A stretch of 64,000 nt of DNA. It comes from Austropuccinia psidii (taxonomy: Eukaryota; Basidiomycota; Pucciniomycetes; Pucciniales; Sphaerophragmiaceae). The translations under genes and the position numbers were made by a program. Location of the stretch: positions 46,467,967 through 46,531,966 of the forward strand of contig JALGQZ010000009.1 of assembly GCA_023105745.1 (NCBI GenBank), read 5' to 3'. This document shows, in pieces, positions 1 through 11,539 of this stretch. How positions within the stretch are numbered: the stretch's first letter is position 1; every line of letters starts with the position of its first letter. The notes under the pieces are model-generated. The model was not told the origin of the DNA, did not search any database, and was given only the letters and a program-made list of their open reading frames with translations.

Positions 1-68
1 ATAAGATTAACTTCTTGCAACTCTGAATAGATGATATAGATAAAACCTTACTTCAACATATCTGTTGA

Positions 69-692
69 TGTTCCAACCTTTCCGTTCTCCTGAAATCCCC
101 ATCTGTGCCATGTGAAATAAAACAGCTTTTTGAATCACAGCCACCTGCCCTGTTCAATGACCATAAATATAACAAACCATCCTGCCATGACCAAGAAAAT
201 TATGATTGCCTGGTTGAGTACTTACAGAATTTTCATGCAACAAGGGAAATAGTTGATTGGATCAGCTTAGACACTACCGTGCAATCCACAACTCATCCCA
301 CTTCAAGGATTGTCTCACCTTGGTATTTTCCAGTTTCAAACATTAATATTGGGAACAATATATTTTCACCTGAATCCAAAAATGTCAGCAACAGTGTGAT
401 ATGTTTTCTGAGGGGCAACTCACAACGATTTGGTATTATTAATAGCATTTTTAAAGTCTCTGAGCCATCTAGCATACTGAACAATAACTTCCTGATCTTA
501 AAAACTTTGAAGATTGATGTGAATTTCTTACCAGATTGGCCGCATCTGAATATTTATAAAGCTGTTGGTTTTGATGATGGACACTTGATTATATCTCAAG
601 AAGAAAGAGAAGGTAACTGTGGATTGTATGATAACAAAGTTCTGTCATGTGGACTGCTTGTAATGATAAAGCCGTTATTTCATGAAATTTAG
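69..692 (+). pseudogene. Unrecognised protein fragment, possibly the C-terminal part of a transposon protein
   Basis: An open frame runs from just after a TGA at 66-68 to a TAG at 690-692 and encodes about 207 residues. No good ATG start is visible: the first in-frame start-like codon is a GTG at 105. It therefore looks like the C-terminal end of a longer or spliced protein. The stretch FLRGNSQRFGIINSIF faintly recalls the C-terminal domain of CACTA/Plavaka-type transposon proteins in basidiomycetes, but I see no catalytic motif and cannot name a family. The protein is rich in Ile, Asn and Ser and lacks membrane segments or zinc motifs. A remnant of a mobile element is more likely than a single-copy gene, given the setting. 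Confidence 0.35.
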
Positions 693-949
693 TCTACAGA
701 AATGCAAATCTCTCAGATTCATTAGCAATTTGGCTAGTGAAATAACTGCCTCAAGATTTAGTGACAGAGACATGCCATTGTGACAAACAAAGCCCATTAT
801 TTCACATTGCCACAAAGAACTTACTATTTTGACATTGGGTACAGTGTGAATAAGCCAAGTTCAATGATCAAATGACCCACACACTCACCTTTCACAGCAT
901 CCAAAATTTCTAACTGCGCCATCATCATGTTGGAAGGGGAAGCGGCCCC

Positions 950-1045
950 TGCGCACCCACACGCGCACACGCCAATGCACACGCAAGCGCACCCGCACCC
1001 ACACACGCCAATGCACACGCAAGCGCACCCGCACCCGCACACGCG
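950..1045. repeat. CAC/CGC-rich tandem repeat, 36-bp period
   Basis: Two near-identical 36-bp units built from CACACGCCAATGCACACGC and AAGCGCACCCGCACCC lie side by side (starts at 966 and 1002) with partial units on both sides. Because the unit is a multiple of three and has no stops, it produces spurious long frames on both strands, which I do not annotate. Confidence 0.75.
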
Positions 1046-1925
1046 GTTATGTGCGGCGGGCTCTACCAGTCTCACCTGCAAAACGACAATCCCGCTCAGG
1101 CGGAGTCCTTTTATGGATGACCTGGTGAAGTCAAACCCCCCGCCTACATCAAGACTGGCTGAAGGACCTCTTTGATGTGTGTTTGTGCAAACAGGCGGGT
1201 CTTGTGTAATTTTTACCAACCATCGGACGGTTGCGGGATGATCAGGTGGTGAGGAATCTGATTTGAAGGCACAGGGGAACCAATATTGGTGGATGTCACA
1301 GGATTTGGTGTAAGACAAGAGTGTGACGTGTGCTCGACGTTCGCTTGATTTTTGCTTGACGTGAGCTCGACTTTTATCCTGCTTGACGTTTGCTTGACGT
1401 GAAGTCAATCGCCGATGATTGACACGAGATTCGCCCTGGTGTGTGCTGTCTTGGGGTTCTACGGTCCATGGTACGTGGTCCGTAGTCTGTGGGCTGTGGG
1501 GGCTATTGGAGGCCCCCTGGGCCCAATTTATCTGGGGACTCAGGGCTTCCATGGAGCGAAAAAATGGCCCATGGTACATTCTCACCTACATGGCCTGAAC
1601 CCATTGAGGGGGTCCAGGACCATCAAGATCCTGGCCTCCCCAAAGCTGCAGGGGAGGCCCTGGGTGATGAATTCAGCCCCAAAGGGGTATGAATCCTCAC
1701 CTTAGAGGCTTTGAGGGGGGGCATAAATGAGCTATGGCCCCCATTTCCTTGAGGTCAATTTCTTTTGATTGGAAGTGGACTGATTCTGACATCTTGAATC
1801 TTCTGCTTGCATATTCTTCAGTTATGATTTCCAAACTGACTTAACTCACTGAATCTTCTCCTTCTGCACCGCCACCATCTGTTCTTTGTGGTTCTGGAGT
1901 CCTCAGTTGATTATCTTCACCCTCC
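1046..1925. other. Non-coding stretch before the Zn-cluster gene
   Basis: I see no credible gene here. At 1322-1402 short motifs of the type GCTTGACGTG and GCTCGACGT recur about six times, a small degenerate cluster of CRE-like TGACGT sites. From about 1440 to 1720 the sequence turns GC-rich with repeated CCATGG and GGCCC words. I associate this composition with leader or LTR sequence of rust retroelements. It may be the upstream region of the gene that starts at 1926. Confidence 0.35.
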
Positions 1926-3047
1926 ATGGCTTTTTCTGGTCACTTTGATCTGTCCCAAACCTATGATGGATACAGGGAAGTTGAAATTCTTGATCCTTCC
2001 TGTACTGAATGTTTGGCTAAGGGTAAGGATTGTTTTCAACACTACAATCCCCAATCTTCAAAGTGCCATTATTGCTTCATAGGGAAGAAACCATATTGCC
2101 ATACCGGGGTGTCGTCTTCTAACGTCAGGAGGTATTTATGGAGTAGAAAAGATGGGCCTTTTAGGAAAGAGTTCCCAGTCTCTAAGGCACCTACTCCTGA
2201 TGGAACTTCAGGATTTTCTCAATGTGAGTGATTTGCATATCATGATTGAATTGGTACTGATATTTTGATGTAGTGACTGATTTCAGGCAGAGGCATGTGG
2301 CAAGGTGGACTAGTGTTGGGGCCAATGCCAGTTGGTGGTAGGCCAATATATTCCAGTTCAGAAGTCCCAATCTCCAGGATCAACACTGAAGGGGTAGTGA
2401 AAAGAATAAGAAGGATTTCTGATTCCCCAACTGATCCAGATGCTGAAGGTAGTGATGAATTGGATGGTGAAGAAGTTGTAGTTGTTCCTCATTCAGTTGG
2501 CCATCCATCCAGCAATTCCTCTGCTCAGCCTCTTGCCAACAGATTCCAAAGCCAAGTGATTACCACTACTTCCAGAACCTTCCAACCAGTGCTTGCTTCC
2601 ATTCCTACTACCATTCCACCTTCTTCACCAAGTACTTCCCATGCCAGGCCTGCCTTGAATCCAGCAGTAAGACCATCACCAAGCCAACAACCCAGGAGCT
2701 CACCCATAACCACCTCCCAACAACTCCAACCTGTGGCCAGTTCCAGCAGAAGAAGAGATGGTTTTTCTCCTTTGCCGTTTCCCACCGCTCAAGTTTCTCA
2801 AAGAAGAGATTGCTGGCCTATCCAAATTACAAGAGAAGATCCCAATGCGGCAAGTGAAAGCCAAGAAGCTGTGGCCATATTATTAAGGAGGGTTGATAGA
2901 AATATCAGGGAGGTGATTATGTATGCAAATGACAGGACTAATCCGGGTACTGCTTCAGAAGAAATGGCTGCAAAATTTTCCTGGTATAGAGATGAATTTA
3001 TAAATAATTTTCAGAGAAGCTTTGATGATTTAGGTAAAGATAACTAG
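1926..3047 (+). CDS. Two-exon rust-family protein with a Zn2Cys6-like cysteine cluster
   Basis: Exon 1 is 1926-2223, a 63-bp intron with GTGAGT and TTTCAG ends spans 2224-2286, and exon 2 is 2287-3047. The joined frame encodes 352 residues. Residues from about 20 show C-X2-C-X6-C-X10-C-X2-C-X7-C (start CTECLAKGKDC), which fits the spacing of the fungal Zn(II)2Cys6 binuclear cluster. The middle is Ser/Pro-rich and disordered, followed by a conserved C-terminal block around DCWPIQITREDPN and EEMAAKFSWYRDE. I recall close relatives as a very abundant hypothetical family in Austropuccinia psidii, so it is probably carried by a mobile element rather than being a host regulator. No transcription-factor middle domain is visible. 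The frame is intact. DNA binding is an inference from spacing only. Confidence 0.7.
2224..2286 (+). other. Intron of the Zn-cluster gene
   Basis: The intron is 63 bp, with donor GTGAGT and acceptor TTTCAG. Removing it joins Gln-Cys-Arg-Gly in frame and removes the local stop codon. Confidence 0.75.
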
Positions 3048-3348
3048 TTTCCTTATCCTTGTTTGTGTTTGGTTGGACTTCTATCCCCACTCTTATAAAT
3101 ACTAAAGAATGAAAAATAATGGAACCTCCCAATAAATTATTTGGGAGGGGATGCTGCTGCTTTAAAGAAATAAAAGAAAACAAAATTATACAATTAAAGC
3201 AAAGAAAGAAAATGAGAGAAAAAGAGAGTAGAGAAAAAGAGATAAAAGAAATTCCTGATGGTTTGTCCTTCTTGTAGTGAGTTGCTTGATTTTTGGCCAA
3301 GAATTGTCTGAAAAATGAAAACCAAGCATTTGATTCTCACAGAGTGGC
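3048..3348. other. Displaced 3' untranslated end of minus-strand gypsy-2
   Basis: There is no gene. From about 3190 the sequence aligns by eye with the untranslated 3' region of gypsy-3 (about 44,850-45,035): purine-rich GAGAAAAAGAG, then TTGATTTT, then CTCACAGAGTGGC. It reads straight on into 13,392 once gypsy-1 is removed. A purine-rich word TTGGGAGGGGATGCTG near 3140 could be an old polypurine tract. Confidence 0.5.
3344..3348. repeat. Target site duplication (left) of gypsy-1: GTGGC
   Basis: GTGGC directly before the 5' LTR matches GTGGC directly after the 3' LTR at 13,387-13,391. Confidence 0.9.
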
Positions 3349-5178
3349 TGTGAGCCTTAGAGGTAATTTCATATACCCAAAAGACCACAAATACAAAAAT
3401 AACATATTAATATAAATAAAATAAATTTATTCATATTATTAAAATAAAAATCAAAATATAAATATAAAATTAATTACAATTTAAAAATAAAAATACATTA
3501 AAATTTTGTAAGTATAAAATTACATTTATACTTGAAAAAATTAAGTAAAAATGAAATTTTAACACAATTGTGAAAAAATAAATAAAGTTGGAAAAAAGTT
3601 AAATAAAAATTATTATAACTTTTTATCCAATAAATAAACACATAGAAATTATTTCACCATTGGATTCCTCACAAAAAATCAGGTGGGGTCACCTCTGAGT
3701 GAAATTCTTGTAACTCAACTCTAAATAAGCTTAAATTAAGTTTTGAGTATTTTCAATACAAAAGTTGAAAATCCTCAAAACTTTAATTTAATTCACACCA
3801 CATGTGGTGTTAACCATCAAATTTTGTGTTAAAATTGAGGTGTTGTGTTTAGTTTAGAAGTTATGAGGAATTGAAGTATTTTCAATTGAATTCAATTGAA
3901 ATGTCAAAATGTGCGCGTGTATTACATAAGTGAACTTTGATTTACATATGAGGTGTCAATTATTACTGTATTGTACTGTACAATTGATTTGAATTACATA
4001 TGTAAATTATAAGTATAATACATGATGAGGAATTAAAGGAAAAATAAATTGGAAAGATTAAATTTGGGGGAGAAAAGGAACTCCAGCTCTAAGGGGGAGC
4101 TAGACCCCCAAATTCCTTGCTGACAGGTGTGGGATGTCAAAATTCACGCAAAAGTTCATCACTTTTGGCCTGGAATTGAGTTACAGGGTCTGTGAACTCA
4201 ATTGATGATGAGGTTTTGATACCAACTGGGGTAGTTTTAGCTGTTGCCAAGAGGGTAAAACTACCCTTAAGATAAAACAATCATAGTAAAAACAGTTTTA
4301 ACTGGTTTCTACGCCTCTGACACACATTCTGACGTTCTTTGAAGGCTCTAGGCGTGGTATTGCTATAGTAATGGCTGATTTAAGGGTCTAAAATGGCCAA
4401 AAATGGCTAAAAATGGCTTAAACCAGCCCTTTTTGGTCTGAACTAGGGTTCAATGATGCCATAATTGGCTTTTCTGTTGTCAGACTGTTGTCAGACTGTT
4501 TTTCATGACTGACAAGAGTAAATTTCACTTTTGGAGTAAGAGAATTGGTGGCTATAAAAGAATGTCTTCTTTGCCACATTTTTCTCTTCATGTTAGAATC
4601 TTTTCCTTTTATTAATTAGTTTAAACACTGTTAAACCAATCAATAAAAGATTCCAACCTCCATTTTTAAATAATTTTAATCCTTTTAACCATGTGAAAAA
4701 ATTATTATAATCATTTTTTGTAACTCTTATAGTCATTTTTACCCCTGAACCACCCCAAAAGTGAATTAAAGCATCTTTCATCACTGTAAACTTTGTCACT
4801 TTGTTTCCAAATTCCCTCTGGTCACTTTTGGGCGTGTTTTATCTTTAATATTCCTTTTAAAGACTTTGTTCTTTAATTAATTGCTTGCAGTTCTTTGCTC
4901 AATTAATTCCAATTGTAATTGCTCTTGAAGAAATTTCTTTTGTAGCCTTAAAATATCTCTTGTAGAGTATTTTTTGGATAAATTTTTATTGTTGGTAAAA
5001 CAATAAATTTTTATAATATTATTGTTTTATACTAATAAAGTCATAAAAAATAAAATTGGCGTGTTTTCTCTTAAAAATAATATTTCTTACTATTTTTAAT
5101 TGATTTTTACCTTATACAAATTTTGAGGACAGGAAAAGTACTTGATTTTTAATCAAAGTTTCATATCCACACCTTACA
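3349..5178 (+). repeat. 5' LTR of gypsy-1 (1830 bp)
   Basis: Runs from TGTGAGCCTTAGAGG to CATATCCACACCTTACA and matches 11,540-13,386 along its whole length. It is AT-rich. Solo LTRs elsewhere in the window (from 19,618, 28,929, 42,212 and 46,049) are diverged relatives in the opposite orientation. They share the terminal words TGTGAGNCTT and GTTTCATA...CCTTACA. Confidence 0.95.
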
Positions 5179-5180
5179 TT

Positions 5181-5198
5181 TGGGGTCCCAGCCGTGAT
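5181..5198 (+). other. Candidate primer binding site of gypsy-1
   Basis: The 18 bases starting TGGGGTCCCAGCC lie 2 bp after the 5' LTR and begin with TGG, as expected for pairing with a tRNA 3' CCA end. I did not identify the tRNA. The following 400 bases up to 5600 are AT-rich leader without a gene. Confidence 0.6.
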
Positions 5199-5600
5199 AT
5201 TTTACCTGCAACATTTTTTTTACTCTTTTTAAATCTTTTTTCTTATATTGAAAAATTCAAAAACATAGAAAAAATACTTATAATTCAAAAAAAACCCATA
5301 AAAAATAATTTTTTTCATATTATAAGTGAGGCTTAAATTTTTGATTCTTTTTTAAAATATCCTTTTTTTTACAAGAAAACATTGGAACAGCCTCAACAGT
5401 CACCAGAATTATTCCTGCCAGTACTATTAATTCAGACCATAATAGTACTGTTATTGTGACTCATAATAACCAACGTGAACCAATATCTTCTGAATTAATT
5501 AACTTGGACATAAGTAATACTCTTCAGAAAGCAAAAGATTTGGCCAATAGTAAGTTTTTTGACGTATAATTACTATTTTAAGCCTTTTTAAACCATAATT

Positions 5601-7640
5601 ATGCCTTCAACCAGGTCAGGAGCCAGCTATAACCCCTCAAGCAGCTCCCAGAAAGGTAATAGACGTGATTATGGCAGAGGCCAATCAGGTACAGAAGGAA
5701 AAGGGTCAGTTGATGACTTCCAAACAACTAAAATGGGTCATTCTGAAGCTGATAATACCATTTTAACTTCAAAAAGAGCTGACACCGCCACAACAAGCCT
5801 CTGTGGACATATACAAAGCCAGCCACAGTGCATATAACAATGCACTTCAATTCAAAGAGTACCAGATCCTTGCAGACCTGTGGAAGAATTGCATGAACTC
5901 TTACCTGACAGTAAGGAAATTCCTGGGCCATCCCAACACTTGCAAATTGCTCAATGGATGGCATCCATTGATGGAGAAGAAAAACATGCTGCTGTTGACA
6001 CTAGAATGGAGGAAAAAAAACCCTCCACCACCCAAACCAGTGCCAAAAACAGCCCCAGTGGCCAGCACCAGCAATTCCAACGTGAAAAAACAGCCACAAG
6101 TTCCAAACAAGGGCAAAGGGAAGGCACCAGCCCCAAAACCTTACAGCCATGGCTACATAATCCCAAAGATTCAACAGGATGCCATGGAAAATGTATTTCA
6201 AATGGCCAGAACCATGATGGAATTACAGAATAAAGAGGAAGCCAGATTAAAATTCTAGAAATGATTTCCGATATATTTGATTCCATCCCAGAGTTGTATT
6301 ATGCTATAAATGAGGTGAAAAAACATCTTTCTGATAAAAATGAAACCATTTGTAACAACATTAAAACAAACAACCTGAGTCTTTGCCAAATTAATGAAAC
6401 ACTTATGTGTTTTGAAAAAGTTTTAAGAACAATTAAAATTTCCAATAATGATAACTCTTTTGGCAATAAAATAAATGAACAATCTACCATTATTAAAGAA
6501 TTAACAGATAAATATTCTAAATTCAATATTGATGACATAATTGAAACAAGAATTAAACAAGCCATAAATATTATCAAAACAGATAACAAGAAAGTCCTTG
6601 ATGACATTTCAAATTCATTTACTGAAGTAAAGACATATACCATTGCCTTGAAAAAGTGTTTTGATGCTTCACAAGAAGAAGTATCAAAATTATCAATGAA
6701 ATTGAATCAATTCACTGCTGATAACACAAGACAGACAGAGTTATGGCAAGAACTAACACATAAGGAAGACATTTATAAAATTTAAGTAATAAATTCAATA
6801 CAAAGCTTCCAACATGAATACAGAAATTCCCACAGGTGTAGCAACAGTAAAATAAATGACATTAAACAAATACTGAACACCTTACCAAGAATGTCTACAC
6901 CTCTAAATCAAAATGAGGGCACATGAATTTCAAATCCACAAGTATTGGATCCTGATAATTCACAATTAAAAATGAATTATCCACCTCTTTTCATAGCTTG
7001 GAACCATCAATGGGCCAAGCACTCTTGAAAGAAGTTCCAAAACTTAAAGAATGGCCTCACTTCAGTGGTGAAGAAGAGTATGACCATATGGAATTCATTA
7101 GAGGTATTGACATGATCAAAGAGGATTTTTAATTACCAGACAGATTGGTAACAGCCAGGTTTAACACCTTGTTTACCAGATCAGCTCACAGATGGTACAT
7201 CAAAATAAGATAAGCACATGGACACCAGAGTTGGACTTGGTGGAAAACCCAAATCATCAACAAATGGGCAAATGATGCTTGGAGGTTTAAAGTTGAAACA
7301 GCCTTTGAATCTTCCAAATTTAATGCTGATAAAGAAAAAGCTTTACCATGGTTTTGCCAACAAAAAGACAGATTAACAGCATTATATCCTGACATGTCAG
7401 AATTTATGATCCATTGAAAAATTCTGAGACAATGTGGAGGTGACTTAGAGCATGCTGTCAAAAGCAGGACTACTGAACAATCTTCAGCAGAGGATATTAT
7501 CAATATATTAGAAGAAGTAACCACCAGAACCAAAATTGGTTCTAGTAGGGTGAATCTCAAAACAAGGTTTAATACACCTTGGAAAGAATCTGTGGACAAA
7601 ACCCCAAAGAAAATTCTAGTAATATGAAGTATAAATCTGC
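5601..7640 (+). pseudogene. Gypsy-1 gag remnant
   Basis: One frame (starting MPSTRSGASYN at 5601) carries gag homology to about 7000, with in-frame stops at 5835, 6231 and 6783, a TGA near 6923 and a frameshift near 7000. The capsid-like part follows in another frame at about 7000-7620 and is also interrupted by stops. The N-terminal part is polar and rich in Ser, Lys and Gln, then a long coiled-coil-like Lys/Asn/Ile-rich stretch, then the conserved capsid region around WTWWKTQIINKWAND. The nucleocapsid zinc knuckle follows in the next frame at about 7655, but its His is Asn: C-X2-C-X4-N-X4-C. It cannot be translated as one protein. Confidence 0.85.
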
Positions 7641-8691
7641 AGATACAGTCGGAAAGTGCCATATTTGCGAAAGCACCACCAATTTATCCAATACATGTCC
7701 AAAAAGGGTGAAAATCAATGAAATTGACATTGAAAAAGAACCAGATGTTGAAAAAGAAGACATAATTGAAGACAATTCAGATGATAAGTCATCCATATTT
7801 TCTGAATCTTCAAAAGATATAGAAAATATCAATGCCACTTTTGACATCATGGAATCTTATTCCCACTTGCCACAATTGAGCAATGGTCAAGTTTATTTAT
7901 CAAAAGTTCAAGATGCACAGCTTATGAAGACAAAACCAAACAGAGGGAAAGGTTATACAGCTGGTAACTCCTGTATAACAGAAGTGGTGATTGACAACAA
8001 GCCCACCAAACTTTTACTTGACCCAGGAGCCTTCTGCTCTTGTGTTGGAAAATCTTTTCTTAAGACTTGTGTACCAAATTTTGAAGACCAGTTGTTACCA
8101 ATTGATGGTATAAAATTCAACAGTGCAAGTAACCCAATGAAAGAATTAGGAATCTTTGAGACCAATGTCATATTCCCACACATTAATGGGAATTTGAGAA
8201 TCACAGTTTAATTTGTTGTTATGGAAAATTGCTCTAGTACCCATTTTATATTGGGAAATGACTATTTAATCATGTATGGGATAGATTTACATAATAACAA
8301 AGACAGATACTTTACAATTGGGGACAATAAGCGCCAAAAATTTGCCTTTTTACCATTTAAAAGACAAATTACAGTAAACAAAGTATCACCAGTCAACTTA
8401 GAGTTAGAGAAATTCAAGTCTGAACAGGTAAATGAGGCTGAAATAAGCCTTCATCTGACTGATAAACAAGAAAATGAACTTTCTTCCCTTTTGTATGACC
8501 ACAAAGGAGCATTTGCTTCAGACAAAGAACCTCTAGGAGCAATTATCGGTCATGAAGTTGACATCATTCTGAACATTGAGAGACCTTATCCACCACTCCT
8601 AAGAAGACCTGTATATCCAGCAAGTCCAAAATCAAGAAAAGCTCTGGAAATTCATATCAGAGAACTTCTGGACCTTGGTGTAATAAGATAA
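7579..8691 (+). pseudogene. Gypsy-1 pol, protease region and start of reverse transcriptase
   Basis: This frame starts within the gag zinc knuckle region. The retropepsin-like site reads LLLDPGAFCSCVG, so the active Asp is present in an unusual D-P-G-A form. The C-terminal hydrophobic strand with ILGND follows. The frame is stopped at 8209-8211 and again at 8689-8691, but homology continues in the same frame through both stops. The second stop falls just after LLDLGVIR, the RT start region. Retropepsin acts as a homodimer that cuts the polyprotein, so these stops would prevent maturation. Confidence 0.85.
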
Positions 8692-10128
8692 GTAGGCCAC
8701 AATGAAGAGGTAGAAATAACTACACCAGTCATAGTGGCGTGGCATAATGGAAAATCCATAATGGTTGGGGACTTTAGAGCTTTGAACACTTACACTGTTC
8801 CAGACAGATACCCAATACCAAAAATCCAAATTGCCCTTACTCAAATATCTCAAGCAGTGTATATAACCACTATGGATGCCCTTAAAGGATTCCATCAAAA
8901 TGTGGTGACACCAAGAGCAAGAAAATACTTAAGAATTATTGTTCATTGTGGAGTGTATGAATACTTAAGAATGCCCTTTGGTATTAAAAATGCACCTTCA
9001 CACTTCCAAAGAATGATGAATGAAATCTTCCCTGAAGAACTCTCAGAGGGATGGTTAATCATTTACATTGATGACATTATTGTCTGTTCCAAAACTTGGG
9101 AGGAACACATGTACAGATTGTCCAGAGTTTTGACAAAACTTCAATCAGTGAACATGAAAATCTCCTTGAAGAAATGTCATTTTGGACTTAAAGAACTTAA
9201 AGCACTAGGACATGCTGTATCTGGTTTGTCCCTTGGAATTGACAAAAACAAAGTTGCAGCAGTATTGCTAAAACCCATGCCTCAGAATAAGAAGGAAATT
9301 CAGTCATTCTTAGGTTTTGCAGGATATTACAGGCAACACATTAAAGATTTTTCATCCATACCAAGACCACTTTATAAATTGTGTGACAAAGACACAGTAT
9401 TTGAAATGACTGTTGACAGAGTCAAAGCTTTTGAGTCTCTAAGAGAAGCCTTGACCACTGCTCCACTCTTACTGATGCCAGACTTTAAATTGCCTTTTAA
9501 ATTGTATATTGATGCATCAGGGGATGGGCTGGGTGCTGCACTTCACCAAGTTCAGATCATAAATGATAAACCTGTAGAAGGACCCATATGTTTTATATCC
9601 AGGCAGATCAAACCAACTGAAGCCAGGTATGGAGCAAGTCAAATGGAATGTCTATGCCTTGTCTGGGCCTTGGAAAAATTGAACTACTTCTTGGAGGGAT
9701 GTGTTTTTGAAGTGATAACAGATTGTACAGCTGTCAAGTCACTTTTAAACATGAAAACACCCAACAGACATATGCTCAGATGGCAAATAGCCATACAGGA
9801 ATACAGAGGCAATATGACTATTGTTCATAAGGATGGGAATATTCATAAGAATGCAGGTGGACTAAGCAGATGGCCATTACCAAATAATATTGATAATCCT
9901 GCTTATGTACCAGAAGAAGCTTCACCACAAATCCCAATAGAAGGAATAAGTGTTACAGACTTGAACACCACCTTCTTTGAGGAAGTCAGGAATAGTTACA
10001 CTCAAGATAAGAACTGTAGCATCTTATGCCAATTACTTAACAAAGACTGTAAAGACAACTCTCTAATACATGCCTTGGATGAAATATGGAAAAAATCTTA
10101 TGATGAAGGAAGATTTCACCTGGTATAA
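8692..10128 (+). pseudogene. Gypsy-1 pol, reverse transcriptase and RNase H
   Basis: The open part begins at 8734. The RT fingers and palm show [31 protein letters not shown], the primer-grip-like [16 protein letters not shown] and the catalytic YIDDIIV, all intact. The RNase H domain has [14 protein letters not shown] and [12 protein letters not shown], keeping its catalytic acids. The frame ends at 10,128 after RFHLV. Beyond it the integrase zinc-binding part continues in other frames. In an intact element this would be one polyprotein with the flanking domains. Confidence 0.9.
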
Positions 10129-10138
10129 TTTACCACAG

Positions 10139-11516
10139 AACCAAGCACACATGTGTCATGACAGTTGTGGACAGGTCATTAATCAATCTTGTACTGAAAG
10201 AATGCCATGATAGCCCCTTTTCAGGACATTTTTCTGAAGACAGAACAAGATAGAAAGTAAAGACCTGCATATGGTGGCCAATGTGGCAAAAGGATGTTGC
10301 AGAGTATTGCAAAACCTGTGACAGATGTCAAAAAGCAAATAAATCCACTGGCAAAAGACTTGGAAATATTATCAAAATCCAAGAACCCAGCAGACCTTGG
10401 GAAATTGTCCATATGGATTGGGTAACTGGCCTACCACCAGGGGGTGACAGGACTTACAATGCTTGCCTAGTAATTGTGGACAGATTTAGTAAAACTCCAA
10501 TCTTTTTGCCATGTCACAAAGATGATACAGCCATGGATACAGCTCTTCTAATATGCAATAGAGTAGTATCATGGACTGGAATATTTACAAATAGCATTAG
10601 TGACAGAGATCCTAAATTCACCTCAGCACTGTGGACAAATCTTCACCAGCTATTTGAGAAAAAATTATCCTTCTCCACAGCCTACCACCCACAAACTGAT
10701 GGCCTGGCTGAAAGAATGATTCAAACCTTAGAAGATATGGTGAGAAGAGTTTGTGCATATGGCCTTGAATTTAAATATAGTGATGGTTTCACTCATGATT
10801 GGTGTACTCTTCTACCCGCACTGGAACTGGAATACAAAACTTCCATCCATGCCAGTACCAATGAGACTCCTGCTATTTTGGAAAAAGGATGGAATCCCAA
10901 ATTACCCCAAGATTCTTTAAGGAAAGATTTAGTTGAAATACATCCTACAGCTGCCAGCTTCAAAGGAATGCTAGACAGAGCCAGAAAGAATGCAGTAAGG
11001 TGCATGGAAGACTCATTTGCATATGCTAAAGATAAATGGGAAAAATCTCATGCCACTCCAGATTTCAAGGTAGGGGATTTAGTACTAGTATCTACTACAA
11101 ACTTCAATAACATCAAAGGATGTAAAAATCTCAAAGACTCCTTTGCAGGACCTTTTGTAATTAAAGCCCTCCATGGGGAAAATGCTGTTGAAGTAGAATT
11201 ATCTGAAGAACTTAGCAATAAGCATCCCAAATTTCCAGTCAGCTTGATAAAGCCATATAAATCTAGTGATGCTGAGAAATTCCCCTTGAGGAATAAGATT
11301 CCCCAAGTTATACCTCCTATTGAGACATCTGGTACTAAGAAAATTACCAAAGTTCTTAAAGAAAGGAAATTAAGAGCCAAGAAAGTAAGGGAATACCTTG
11401 TTAGGTACAGTGACCCAACTTGTGAAGAGGAATGGTTAGAAGAAAAAAATATACCAGAAGCTACCAAACTCCTCAGTAGGTTCAGACACACTAGAAATAC
11501 CAATATTACAAAGTAA
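10139..11516 (+). pseudogene. Gypsy-1 integrase with chromodomain-like C-terminus
   Basis: The integrase zinc finger is broken. ECHDSPFSGHFSED lies in one frame near 10,202 and CKTCDRCQ in another from 10,281. From 10,281 the frame is open to 11,516. The catalytic core has Asp in VHMDWVTG, Asp in SDRDPKF and Glu in GLAERMIQTLED, so the D-D-E triad is complete. After a GPF/SH3-like region (SFAGPFVIKAL) the tail REYLVRYSDPTCEEEWLEE resembles a chromodomain, which in chromoviruses guides insertion to marked chromatin. The stop at 11,514-11,516 lies 23 bp before the 3' LTR. Confidence 0.9.
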
Positions 11517-11527
11517 TATTCTTTTTT

Positions 11528-11539
11528 AGGGGGAGGGAA
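11528..11539 (+). other. Polypurine tract of gypsy-1
   Basis: AGGGGGAGGGAA lies directly before the 3' LTR, the usual plus-strand primer position. Confidence 0.85.

Noticed and set aside
824..1705. Long minus-strand frame (824-1585) and plus-strand frames (927-1175, 1415-1705)
   Set aside because: They run over the CAC-rich tandem repeat and GC-rich non-coding words, with no protein character or introns.
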